This document shows, in pieces, positions 46,501-57,800 of a DNA stretch of 64,000 nucleotides. Under the pieces are notes generated by a model. That model was not told the origin of the DNA and made no database searches. It saw only the letters and a list, made by a program, of their open reading frames with translations. Each line of letters starts with the position of its first letter. Positions within the stretch are counted from its first letter, which is position 1. A program made the position numbers and the translations under genes. The DNA lies in contig NBIV01000147.1 of the NCBI GenBank assembly GCA_003194525.1, forward strand, positions 1 through 64,000, read 5' to 3'. The DNA comes from Gracilariopsis chorda (Eukaryota > Rhodophyta > Florideophyceae > Gracilariales > Gracilariaceae).

Positions 46501-49000
46501 TTGATGCAAGCCCCAGGCACTTCAATCCGAAGATGTGCTCCGAGTTCTTCTCCAAGTCCTTCATGAAGTCGTTTGCGTACTGGTTGTACACCCTTGCAAT
46601 CAGATCAGGTCGGTCAAACGGTCGAGGGCGGTTACTATGTGCCGTAAATGCACTCCGATTGCGGGTATCCATACCAAGGCGCTGGATGTCCTCTCTCCAG
46701 ATGTTCATGGTGATTGTAATGAACACAGAAGGCGGTCCTCTCCGTACTACGATCGCCTGTACATCCATGCGCTTGTTCTTCCAGTACGCTGCTGAGTTGA
46801 CCGAGTCATCGGGCAGAAATATGCGTCCCATTTGCGCGAACTGGGATGGTGACACATGACCTGTTTGCTGCTGTGCTTGCTGGATCTCTTGCTCTTGTAC
46901 AATACGTGCCTGTTGTTCTCTCTCCAGGAAACGTAGTCGCATGTCCTCAATGTTTGTGTGCGTGCGGAGCATCCACATCTGCATCAACGGTCCACGGTTC
47001 AGGAGGATGTTGTCCGAGTACAGATATCGCTGCGCGTTCTGAGCCCAGGTGAGCTTTCGGAGCTTCCACTCGTTGACGCTGAGACCTGAGCTTTGCTGTG
47101 TGGAGTTCCTTGCATTCAGGAACAGTTCGATGTCAAACGGTTCGTGCTGATCGCCGTACGGGTAGAGAAGAGGGAAAGTACCCTTCTCTGCAAGTTTGGA
47201 TGCCTGTTTTAGAAGTCGGTACCGCACTTGCGCATTGTTTGCGGCATTCGCAGTCGCCCCTGCTCCAGCAGCAGCAGCGCTCGTCACTGCAGCGTGCTCT
47301 TCGGTTACGGTTCCTTCTACCAAGCGCGGTACTTGAGACTCCACTCAATACAGGCCAGTTGGATCCACGACGAGCGTTCTCATCATGGTTGGCCCGCCAC
47401 CAGGAGCATCTTCAGGGAGAGGCCCAGCACCTGCGTGAGGAGCACTGACTGTGGCACTTCGGTTTCCTTCGTAACCACGTACGAATACTCCCTCTTCTGC
47501 TGCCTGCATGCTGATATCGACGGCGGTATCTGCATTTTGTCGTTGTTGTTGCGTGCTAAGCATGGATCGGTACCGCTCACGCACCACGTCTGGCTTGGGC
47601 TGGATCACATCGTACAACTTGGGCACGATGTCTCGTACGTTGATGTCTTGAACGAACGCACGCAAATTGGCACGCGCATTGTGAGAGGGATCCAAGGAAG
47701 GTGGACCAGTACCCCACAGAAAGCTGTAGCGCGTGTTGTTCTGGTTCTGCGCGGGCAGAGCGAGAGCTGCGTTGCCCTCAAGTCTGAGAAAGGAGGGACC
47801 GCCTCCCGTCACATACGACATGTCCATGAGCGCTTGCGTCGTCGCGAAGAGCGTATTCAAGTTGAGTAAATGGCTGTGGAAGGCTCTCAGGCTATAAAGA
47901 CTGCGAACCAACTCACTGCTATGCCTTCTGCGGAACGTGACGCCCCATCCTGACATGCTTTTCATTCCACAGCACACTCCAGTGACCTCTGTGCCAAGCA
48001 AAACACAGCCGCAATACTTGCAGCTATGTATTTTCAATGTCCAGTCCGCGTACGGGCAGGAGGAGAGCGTGTGTGAGTGTTCGCCGCATCTTCCGCATCG
48101 CCTTTGACCTGCAGTGGGAAGCGTCTCAAACTCCGGCACGCTTGCACGGATGGCCGGATCATTCCTCGCCTGAGCTGCCACGGAATCCCACGCATAGTAC
48201 ACGCGATAGAGTCCTCGATCAGGACGCCCAGCACAGTGCATGACCGTCATATCAAGCTGTTGCTGTGGCTGATGCTGCGGCTGATGTGAGGGAGCCGGTG
48301 TGATCTCATCCGCTTCCACCTCCATCGGAATGGACATCTGTTGTTCTTCCTGTTCAGCTTGTGGCAACGCAGGCTGCGGCGGCGGGTGTGAGGGAGCCGG
48401 TGTGATCTCATCCTCTTCCACTTCCATCGGGACTGGCATCTGTTCTTCCTCTTGTTCAGCTTGTGGCAGAGCAGGCTGCTGTGATGGCGGTGGTTGTGAG
48501 GGAGCAGGGATGATCTCATCCTCTTCCAATTCCATTGCAATAGGCATCTGTTCTGCAGGCATCGGTGGGAGAGGGGGAGGCATCGGAGGCGGTGGAATGT
48601 GACTTGGAAGGCCTCTCACAAACTCCAGAAATACAGGACTTGGGCACGATGTTGGTAGATCTGTGGCAGCGGACCCACTGGCTCCAGCGGCGCTTGTGCT
48701 AACTGCTGCTGCAACCGAAGTAGGTGCAGGAGTAATTTCATCTTCTTCAACCACTGGAACAATAGGTCCTTGAACGTGTGCTCCGCTCTCATTTACTCCC
48801 AACTCATCTGGAGATGGTGGAGCTGGTTCTCTTCGGGGTCTTGCAGCTCCTGCCTGTGCTCCACCACTGCCGACGCGACGACCACCAGCGTTTTGCCTTG
48901 AACCGCCTGCGTTCAACCTGGCACCTCCAGAATTGTCTCTGGCACCTCCCGAGTTAGATCGGATGCCACCAGAGTTCAGACGTCGCCCTCCTCTCGTCAT
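43584..49000 (-). pseudogene. Helitron Rep/PIF1-helicase, two lesions
   Basis: About 1,800 codons read MTRGGRRLNSGG onward. Segments in order: GGAR-x-NSGG repeats (1-45); four acidic EDEI(T/I)PAPS repeats (about 85-245); a CCHC knuckle (CGRCGEHSHTLSSC, about 310); a C-x2-C ... C-C cluster (CKYCGC, VTGVCCG); Helitron N-terminal FPLLYPYGDQ; Rep motif GPPSVFITITMN; the metal-binding His motif VPHHHMLVWL; and tyrosine motif YLMKYAFK. The PIF1-type helicase follows with Walker A GSAGTGKTY, Walker B LFVLDEVSM, LSGDYSQLLP and LTEQVRQAD, and a final HKAQGKTL / [10 protein letters not shown] pair. Rep would nick and join DNA ends for rolling-circle movement and the helicase would unwind it. A TGA at 47345-47347 (CGA in copy B) and a one-base deletion between 43869 and 43870 break the frame. 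Confidence 0.9.
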
Positions 49001-50087
49001 TTCAATTTACCAAAGAAAAGAAAAAAACAATTCTATGTTTTTAAATCGGTAAAAAATTTGCCAGAGTTCCAGAATAATTCTCAATAAGGCACAAAGTTGA
49101 AAGTGAAAATACTGGTTGCAGTTTGTTGCGTTGCACCCACCGGACCTAGTCGCATGCAGCAATTAAAAACAAATTGCTGCAAGGCTTATATTTACCCGAT
49201 GCAGTCGTGCGCAGCACAGGGACTCTCGACACACTCCTGTTGGATTATGACGGGCGGAGTGTGCCCAGCCGGTTTTCAAGCCGTTTGATGTTTAACCCGC
49301 GTCCGGTTGTAAGGATTGGTCTGCCTTTACTCACACACCGAAGTGTGCTTTCCGGCCCCAAGAGGTACGACACGGCGGCCGCACCGGACCCTGCACAGCA
49401 AGCTGGTATTAGGTCCGGTAAACCCTCAGACTTCCTGATCCCAATCAAACGACCAGTATACCACAGAGGAGCACCTGACCTTTCCCAGATCCGTGGTACT
49501 TAGTGGGTTACTCTTGGGGCGACCTGCACACGAGCTCGGCCTTGCCTAGGTCCCAGGCCAGCAAACAGTGCCCAAAGTAGCAAAAGGTTACGACACTGCG
49601 CTATTGGCCAAGCCTGAATGGGATGGAAAATAGTGGTTAGGGTCAGCAAGCGAGATGCATTTGGCACTGCGCCAGTGCAGTATATACGTCTGTTGCAGGC
49701 AAGTCTGCGATGAAACTTCAGTATACACTGCACTGGCGCAGTGCAATTTGCCACGTGTCGGAATGCACTGCACTGGCGCAGTGCAATTTGCCAGGTGTCG
49801 GAATGAACAGGCGGGGTTTTGCTGCTGAGTGGCTGGCACAACAATTTGATTGTATTGCAAGCCATTCAGCAGCCATTGCACAGTCAACTTGCAGCAGCAG
49901 CAGCAAATTAACTGAACGCTTTGCTGCTGCTGCTGCTGCTGAATTTTTTAAATGGTAGGGAGGCGTTGCGCCAAATGGGCGATTTGGATGGGCAAACGGG
50001 GGCGTGGAAGAGGATTTTATGGCGCAACGCCTCCATTCAATCAAGAACCCCCCCCTCATACGCGTATAAATACTTATAGTGGAGAGA
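49001..50087 (-). other. 5' leader and terminus of Helitron C
   Basis: It matches 40473-41562 almost base for base, including a 63-codon plus-strand reading that is identical (49097-49288). The longer plus-strand frame is cut by a TAG near 49501 here but not in B. It includes the paired 40-bp repeats (49726-49805) and a CTG tract. Confidence 0.75.
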
Positions 50088-50557
50088 CAAGTGGAAACGG
50101 CCTTCGGATGTAGGAGGCGCTGCGCGCCGCGTTGGTTTTGTATCTTTGTGTATTTAGTAGCGTTCGGAGGCTCTCCGAGCACTTTGCTCGCTTGCGCTCG
50201 CAATAGCGCTCGTAGAACCACGGGGTGCCGCGGCGCCGAGAGTATGTGGAGCCGTAGGGGTTTGTGTTTAGGTGCTTAAATTGACTGCAGTGCCAGCCAA
50301 TGATGAGAAAGCGCGACACGTTGCTTTGTGTAACTGGATGGCACTGCAGTCATTATGGGAGTGCCAGCCAGTAAGCAGGAAGCTTTGCTGCTGCTGCTGC
50401 TGCTGAATTTTTTAAGTGGTAGGGAGGCGTTGTGCCAAATGGCAGTTTTGCATGCTCGTAGAGGGGCATACAGAGCGGTTTATTGGCGCACCGCCTCCCA
50501 TCAATCAACAACACCCCCCTCATACATGTGTAAATCATTAAGAGTGGGGTGTTGAGA
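50088..50557 (-). mobile_element. Mini-Helitron 5
   Basis: This 470 bp unit is the partner of mini 1, with variant I. A 112-codon minus-strand reading spanning its right end is identical to that in mini 1. The 3' hairpin is damaged (CCTTCGGATG). Confidence 0.85.
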
Positions 50558-51021
50558 CAAGTGGAAACGGCCTTCGGCCGTGGGCGGCGCTGCGCGCCGC
50601 GTTGGTTTTGTAGCTTTGTGTATTTCGTGGCGCTCGGAGGCTCTCCGAGCACTTTGCTCGCTTGCGCTCGCAATAGCACTCGTAAAACCACGGGGCGCCG
50701 CGGCGCCTAGAGTATGTAGAGCCGTAATGGTTTGTGTTTAGGTACCTAACTTGACTGCAGTGCCAGCCAATGATGAGAAAGCGCGACACGTTGCTTTGTG
50801 TAACTGGGTGGCACTGCAGTCATTATGGGAGTGCCAGCCAGTAAGCAGGGAGCTTTGCTGCTGCTGCTGCTGCTGAATTTCTTAAATGGCAGGGAGGCGT
50901 TGCGCCAAATGGGCGATTTGCATGGGCAAACGGGGGCGTGCAAGAGGATTTTGTGGCGCAACGCCTTCATTCAATCACGAACACCCCCCTCATAGAGCAA
51001 CAAATACTTATAATGGAGAGA
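50558..51021 (-). mobile_element. Mini-Helitron 6
   Basis: This 464 bp unit is the partner of mini 2, with 5' variant II. It differs from mini 2 by a few substitutions, such as GAGCAACAAATAC for GAGGAACAAATAC. Confidence 0.85.
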
Positions 51022-51497
51022 CAAGTGGAAACGGCCTTCGGCCATGGACGGCGCTGCGCGCCGCGTTGTTTTTGTAGCTTTGTGTATTTTGTAGCGTTCG
51101 GAGGCTCTCCGAGCACTTTGCTCGCTTGCGCTCGCAATAGCGTTCGTAGAACCACGGGGCGCCGCGGCGCCGAGAGTATGTGGAGCCATTAGGGTTTGTG
51201 TTTAGGTGCGTAAATTGACTGCAGTGCCAGCCAATGATGAGAAAGCGCGACACGTTGCTTTGTGTAACTGGGTGGCACTGCAGTCATTATGGGAGTGCGA
51301 GCAAGTAAGCAGGAAGCTTTGCTGCTGCTGCTGCTGCTGCTGCTGAATTTTTTAAATGGTAGGGAGGCGTTGCGCCAAATGGCAGTTTTGCAAGCGCGTA
51401 GAGAGGCATACAGAGCGGTTTATTGGCGCACCGCCTCCCATCAATCAACAACACCCCCCTCATACATGTGTAAATCATTAAGAGTGGGGTGTTGAGA
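51022..51497 (-). mobile_element. Mini-Helitron 7, array end
   Basis: This 476 bp unit has a longer CTG tract (about 8). Its left half resembles mini 3 (GTGCGAGCAAGT) and its right half resembles mini 1 (GCATACAGAGCGG), so it looks recombinant. The right flank is AATGGAGAGATTATGC, unrelated further out. Confidence 0.8.
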
Positions 51498-52487
51498 ATG
51501 GAGAGATTATGCACCCAAGGAAGCGGGTACCTAAACTCCCTTCCCCATAAGAAGGACAAAGAATACCTATCCAATGTAATCCAACAGTTGTACAGCCATG
51601 GCATCAACGTCATCCCCAAATTTCTCTTTGCTTCGCAATTGGACTCCCATGCGTAAGTTCTAACACGCACTCTTTTCAATCCAGCAAGAGCAGGCTTCAA
51701 GCATGCAGGATTTCCCGACAAGTACATAGAGGACGCCATTAACTATGCCATATTCATATAATACATCACTATGCACAAAGAAAGGAACCAAATGCTCTTC
51801 ATGGCATGGTTTCAGTGGGATCCAAACCTTCACTATTCAATCAAATCCAAAAGGCAGTCCATGTCACCCTCCACACATCCAGTCCTAAAAGAAGCTGTAC
51901 AACTAAACCATCTCGACAGGTACCTTCACGGAATCAATGAATCACTCATCCTGGTACAATTCCTTGCACCGCAAACCTATCACACAAGTGCGTTCACTGT
52001 GCACAAAGCCCGATAACTTTTTAGAAACGACCTCTTTGGGGCCAAACTCCACCAAAATCTCAACAAGGCCCCCAACCTTACCCCCAAGAAATCCCCAATT
52101 TGCCTTTTCTTCGCAATAAACTCCACCAAGAAGTTTGGGATCCAGCATCTGGATACAAAGAGTTCGTATCTACATAAAAGTACGACCCAGATCATACGTT
52201 ATATAACGTCAAATGTTCTGCTTCAACAGCACTTTGAAGCACAAAGGAAAAGAAGGCGTTCTAAGATGCAATTTATGTGGCATCTACACCCCAGCCATGT
52301 ACGCATACTCTTCCAAAATAGGTTAATACGTCAAGGGACAAGCCTACACACAATCCCCAACAAACCCTTGTTTCTGCACCGAATGTACACCACAATGAAT
52401 TCTTATTGTACTGTTCACCAGCAACGAATTCCTCATATCCGAACCACGCACATCAGACATTACAGATTTCTAATCCTTGGCAATTAA
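51498..52487 (+). pseudogene. Decayed coding stretch, family unknown
   Basis: One plus-strand frame (codon starts divisible by three) stays open from about 51507 to 52487 apart from stops near 51654, 51762 and 52017, far fewer than chance would give. Readable pieces include SNVIQQLYSHGINVIPKFLF, AGFPDKYIEDAINYAIF and LVQFLAPQTYHTSAFTVHKA. The texture recalls a non-LTR or Penelope-like reverse transcriptase C-terminus, but no catalytic motif is present, so I do not name it. Confidence 0.35.
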
Positions 52488-53696
52488 AAATCTCAGCGCC
52501 GAGGCCAAGCTTAGAGTAGATTTTACATTTGGGAGTGATGATTCCCATGAATCTATCCGGGATCGGTTCATTCCGGATACGTCTCGACGACTCACGCAAC
52601 ACAGGCAATTATGTGGTGTGAGCCTCTGTGGTTTTCTTTATCGAGCTGAATTTCACTGCGGAGTGATGAACAGACTACAGCGCAATGCGCAAGTAAAGAG
52701 ACCAATCTCTATCAGTGGAGCTAATATCAGGCAGAGTCTAGCATGAAGAGCCTAGCAGGGCCAGAATTGTTCGAATTCCGAGCTTGGCTCTATGCCTCCA
52801 ACGAAAATACGACTACTGGGCGATGTCGACCATTCCCAAAGAGACTACTGCCCAATAGATGCACTATTAACGTGTCAGACTCTCTACACATAACCATTCG
52901 ACTGACTGGGGATGTCGCAGAGCAACGGAAAACGTGTGCACAGCCTTGGGATTCGACCAGCAGCCAGAACAGAGACTACGCTTGCGTCGTATAGGACGCT
53001 TCGACCGAACACGCAACCGCTGGTAACAAGAGAGCAGTGTATATATGAGATTGCTCCAGAGCGCAGATATGTACTTCTGCTACGGTAGCGCCGTCTGGCA
53101 CTCGAAGTAAGCGATCCTCACTAACAGGGCTTTGCGTCCGCACCCAAGTGTCGTGGTCGACGAAATAGGTCGGCTGTCTACTAACACTGCAGGGTTGCCT
53201 GTAGCTTATCGGGCTAAGCTAGAGCGCAACTTGCACTACCAGTAGCCGAAGGCTGATACTGACGAAGACTGAGCATGTAATACCCTGCGAGTGTGGTATA
53301 CGCGGTGGATCTCGACTACAGTTGCGCAGCGTATAGCCTGTATTGTCGCCGTCAAGATTGGAGTAAGTCTGGGAGGACTTGTATCGCAATAACAGAACTG
53401 GAGTTATGAACCCACGAACTAGCGCACTGTTTTTAGAAGCTGTAGGGTGATCTTGGCACACCAATATGGCCGGCGGTTACGACAGCTGTCCTAAAGGTAG
53501 TATACTGTAATAAATAAAGTAAAGAGTTATACAAGTGTATACGTGCCCCCGCGCTGCAGTTGGCCATGGCTCCCGTAACACACGTGGACACGCAATGCGC
53601 GATGGACATCTAGTGCAAGGCGGCAGTGCCGCCAAAAAACTAAAATTTTCAGGGCACCGCGCTCTAAATTAACACTGTGGCTGCACCGTAAAGGCT
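52488..53696. other. No gene seen; possible LTR remnant
   Basis: Only short ORFs occur. AATAAATAAAG near 53508-53520 resembles a polyadenylation signal. The GC-balanced sequence with GTATATATGAG near 53038-53048 could be an old LTR, but no partner was found. Confidence 0.3.
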
Positions 53697-54864
53697 ATGC
53701 CTCTGACCTCTATAAAAGTGCAAGACCCAGTGGACTACACCACCCTCCTCTCAGAGTACAGCAACCACGTGAACCATTTCAATTCATCAACCGATCACAA
53801 GCTCGTGCGAACTTTTGCGCTTCTTCTACTTACGCGATGTTTGCGCTGCTCCCAAGACAACGCCTTCTCAAATCCAAGAACCAGACAGCCTCGTGCATTG
53901 CGAAGGTATGGTGAATCTCCGTAACCAGAAACGCAGGCGGGAATCCCGCGAACCACTCTACGAAAGAGCCCTACATCACGTGCGCTGGGCGTACGATATG
54001 ATATTGTCGTTCTCCGTCGTCCCTGAAGAGCTCACCGAGGCAGCGATATGGGTGAAGGAGGTCATCGAACCACTGGAGAGTTTTGACTTTTACGGATTGA
54101 ACGCGATCACGAAGCACTCTTCTTCATGGTTAGTGGTCTACTGTCGCCATAATCTGGCTGACCGTCTCATCGAAAGGTGTACACCCCTCGCATATTTCGA
54201 TCCCAAAGTCTAGGAAGAGTTCGTCTACAAAGACAATATCGAATTCTACCGCTACCCAGCGCACGAAGCTTATCTAGCGTACACGTTAGGCGAGACTCTC
54301 ATGTCCTCCTTGACATCTTGGAGTGCAAAGCCCTCCAGAGTACAGCGAAGCTGTATGTTCTTCTCTAAATTGTGCGAGTTGGAACAGGGACTTCCCTGGA
54401 CTGCAGCCCTCGAAGATATCCACGCCGGCATGAATGCTGACCACATCCAGCGTCTACCACGCGCGCCCTGCACGTTGCACGTGATTACACCAACCGTAGT
54501 TCTCGAAGAGAACATGCTTCGGGCCCTTGACCTATGTAGGCGCAATATGCAAGGAATCTTCGTCGCGAAAGAACACCCTCGCCAACACGCATGGCTTGAG
54601 CAGATTAAAGTGTACACACCGCTCCTCTGGCGCCAATTCTAGCGCATGCACTGACATCGATACCAGCTTTTGGTATGTCACCATCGAGTCGAGATCGACT
54701 ATTTCTACTGCGATGTCGTATCCGACATATACCCAGTCTTTCCATCATGGTGGCACGAAATGGATGTACCCTATGTGGTCTTCCACGCAATGCCACCAAT
54801 GGCGGCTTATTGGGGGTCATACGTCCAGAAGTACCTCGGCTACAACACTGTGCTCTGGTCGTAG
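53697..54864 (+). pseudogene. Unrecognised protein, broken by few stops
   Basis: ATG 53697 opens MPLTSIKVQDPVDYTTLLSEY. A likely one-base shift near 53830 enters the frame of 53815-54213 (LHHVRWAYDMILSFSVVPEE, ITKHSSSWLVVYCRHNLADR). That same frame continues through stops at 54211, 54640, 54652 and 54862 over about 350 codons, with aromatic-rich text (VEIDYFYCDVVSDIYPVF, SWWHEMDVPYVVFHAM). Composition looks like a real globular protein. I see no motif of a transposase, polymerase or enzyme family I know. It could be a decayed host gene or an unknown mobile-element protein. Confidence 0.4.
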
Positions 54865-57800
54865 TGGAGTTAGTAGGTGGCTCGCCACTTCACATAAGAA
54901 GCCCGACTGGTTTACCTATGGTGGATTCCTCCAGCTCCTCAAGATAACATCAGAGCCACTGTGCCTACTACGACTCATTTTGAGGCTAATCCACGGTCAA
55001 AAATGGATGCTTAGAGGCTGACAACTTTGTTTGATGCCATCGAAAAGGCCTTTTGGTCTTCTCTTACTCAAGACGGTATTCTCCCGAGATTCCAGTGGCT
55101 CTCAGAATCAAGATGTGCGGCGTTTTGCACGCTGCGATCAAATAAGGATGCAAAGGTGTGCATTTAGGTTGCGACTGGATAGCCTGCCATGCTGTCTGAT
55201 GGAAATTGGAAACATATGAAAGGTATATTGTTGAAAATGAAAAAAGAGGAAACCTCTTGTTGAAGACCCAAGTCTGGATTGCATCACGTCAGTGTTCTCT
55301 AGACTTGGGGCCACTAAACCGTGGTCTCCGACTAATGCCCTACCCCTGGACGTCTGAACGCTTTCATAGTTAGCACAGCTAACCACAGGAGTGGACAATG
55401 TCCCCGTAGAGTGCACTTCCTCTGCCACAAAAGCCCACGCTCCGCTTGGGGCCCGCACTGATACCTACGGAGGGAGCCAGCTGCTCCAGCGCACTTGTAG
55501 ATGCCCTAAAGGCACTTAGAGTAATCAACGTTGCTGAACTACAGGCCCAGGGGAGATTTTCATCTTCCCGATTAGCGACTAATACGCGTCAAGAAGGCGC
55601 TTTTGCTTCAAGGGTACCCCCTGCTTCTTCAAGTGGCGATCCTGCTTTCATTCGGCATACCTGGGCCCTTTGCGAAAATCTCATCGATAATGATGAGAAA
55701 ATCAGCGTGTAGTCGTAAGAACGATGCTCTTTCAGTAAAACAGTTTAGAGCAAGTCTAGCAAAGAGCTATATTCCCAACCAATCTTAAAATATCGCGCCT
55801 TAAGCGATATGGGCATCCCTACCAGCGTTCTTATTGCCATTTCTCGTTCCCATATCCGCCTTGTGAATTCTTTTTTCATTTCAGTACGAGGGAAATATAC
55901 AAATGAAAGTATACACCGTAATTTGAAAATTTAATGGATTTTGAGGACTTCATTGACCTACCAGAGCACTGGTTCTATACCAAACAGATTTCTGGCGGGT
56001 AAAATGAACTGGAAAGAAATCTTCGCGCCAACCAAAAGCAGATTTTGCTACAACCTTTATCTGTTCACAACTTGATATCTTGTAACTTCAGTGGCGGGAG
56101 CGATCGAGCAGAGGCAAGGCGATCGAACGGCTTCGTTCGAACATGCTGGCTGTGATTATTTGTACCTCATATAGGGCGCTTGGTTGAATGCTGACCCCAA
56201 CCTAGCGTTTCTTGTATTGCAAATAGTTCGTACTCGTAGTCAAGCATATCACACTCGACTGGTAGACTTGCACATTATTTGGGAAGCTAAATTGAATGTT
56301 ATTTTCAAAACAAGTGTCTATAACATAGAGCACTGGTAGACTTGCTCTTACATTCGAAACCTTTTCTCGCTATTGGACTAGCAGTAGTATGTGCTATACG
56401 CACTTTAGGATCAAAAAGTGACGAAGTCCCTTCAACATTTGTCAAGATTTTACATAGTCTCCCCCAACCCGGTGGGGCTAATAATGTTTTGTGGCTTGCA
56501 TATCATTGGAGGCAGTTTTCAAACCCTCATCAGAGCTGTACTCACCTTCAGCGAAGCTTTGTTTCGGTTGCAAGTCGCTTGGTGACTTTATCAGAAGGCT
56601 GGAGGGCCTTAGAAAGCTGTGAAGAAGACTACATGGTCTTTTGTCCGAGATCGAGCCTCAACGCTTTCTTACAGAGCCACCGGGCTCCAAAACCTTTTCC
56701 CAGTGGGGGTTCGCTGGTACACGCGTTGCGTGCGCCTGGGATGAGTCCCACTGTTTTCTTTCAGAAGGCAGTAGCTTTGTTAACTTTTCTATATTCAATG
56801 GGTTTTCCACTCGAGAAGTACTCGAGTCTGCGTGGTACGTGCGCCACTGTTCGTTGGACGTGAGATTCCCTCTCTCCAAGTGCTCACGCTTGCATGTGTC
56901 GAACGCCACCTGCAAGACTAGGTAAGATCATTGAGGTTCGTGGCTAATAGGTAGTCTTATTTAACAGAGCGCATTGATATCAGACGGTGTCTTTTGAGCC
57001 TTAGCGCATGCGCTAAACTTTCGTGGTACTTGGAAGTCCAAAAGGCAGGCTCCTCTTAAGTAAGAGTGATACATCACATATGAATGGGAGGGGCCTCCCC
57101 CTAAAGTGATAATAATAGTCTCTCGCTCGCAAAGTGGTGGTGCGACGGAGCCGTCACTTAGGAAAGGGTCGGCTGCCCCGAGTACACGCAGGGGCATTGC
57201 TCTCTTTGGATGCGGCGAGGCTCCAGATGTGTGAGGAGTCCCCTCCTGGGTGGCCATAAGTAAAAATCATGTCTCCGTTTTGGGTGATCTCAAAGCTACC
57301 CATAGCATTCCATGGAACGGTTGTCCACGTGGACAATTTTAATATGGCTGCCAGCCGCTCTATTGAAGCGACCCGCCTCCAATCCGACCTGAGTACCCAA
57401 TCAGATGTAGCGAAGGAGATTTGGCTCGGTTTCCCCCAGTGGGAGCCAGGGCTCAAGCATGAGCCCGCAGCCTGTCGTGTGGGACACGTTTTCTGTTCCC
57501 ACTGGGAAGCTTTTGGTACGATGGGTTTTTCCACCCCCTCTCAAGATGACGCGCCCCAACGCGTCTGATCAAGCAGTAGTACAGTATCTTCAGGCGCGGG
57601 TTCCGTGCGTTGGTGGGGATGAAAAACCGCTTCATCGACATCCGAAAGTCAGAAACCTGCTACGTTTCGAAGACGCATACCTGTGCCGGTCACATACATA
57701 TATCGTTCCCGACATTTACGCAGCATCCAATGGATACCATGCGATGGCGAGGGGGTAGCAGGGTCAAATTATATCGCAATTGCAAACATGGGTGAGTGTG

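Larger units (their letters stand above)
43437..50087 (-). mobile_element. Helitron C (long copy, best preserved)
   Basis: The 3' terminus at 43437 has the GCGGCC-TTC-GGCCGC hairpin and a GGCGGCGC-TGC-GCGCCGC stem directly inside the end. The 5' terminus at 50087 is variant II. The gene occupies 43584-49000. Only two inactivating changes are visible in it, so among the three long copies this one most recently had a working replicase. Confidence 0.88.
34683..51497 (-). mobile_element. Head-to-tail Helitron array: two long copies, seven minis
   Basis: All units share one orientation and abut without spacer. Each internal junction reads, on the minus strand, ...CCACTTG (3' end) then TCTC (5' end), with small variants. 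The order in plus coordinates is B (6,880 bp), mini1-mini4, C (6,651 bp), mini5-mini7. Boundaries fall at 41562, 42032, 42496, 42966, 43436, 50087, 50557 and 51021. B, C, mini1/mini5 and mini2/mini6 right ends are all 8,525 bp apart, so part of the array arose by duplication of a multi-unit block. Confidence 0.85.

Noticed and set aside
41563..51497. Regular repeats that could be read as a CRISPR or a satellite array
   Set aside because: The unit is about 470 bp, has transposon termini, and occurs alone as an insertion at 58976-59446. There are no short repeats with unique spacers.
51653..51684. Very short intron (GTAAGT ... CTAAC ... CAG)
   Set aside because: At 32 nt it is too short, the branch-like motif touches the donor, and splicing would destroy the better open frame that continues without splicing.
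55446..55712. Possible gag or zinc protein
   Set aside because: It has no Cys/His pattern or homology, and the start depends on a non-ATG codon.
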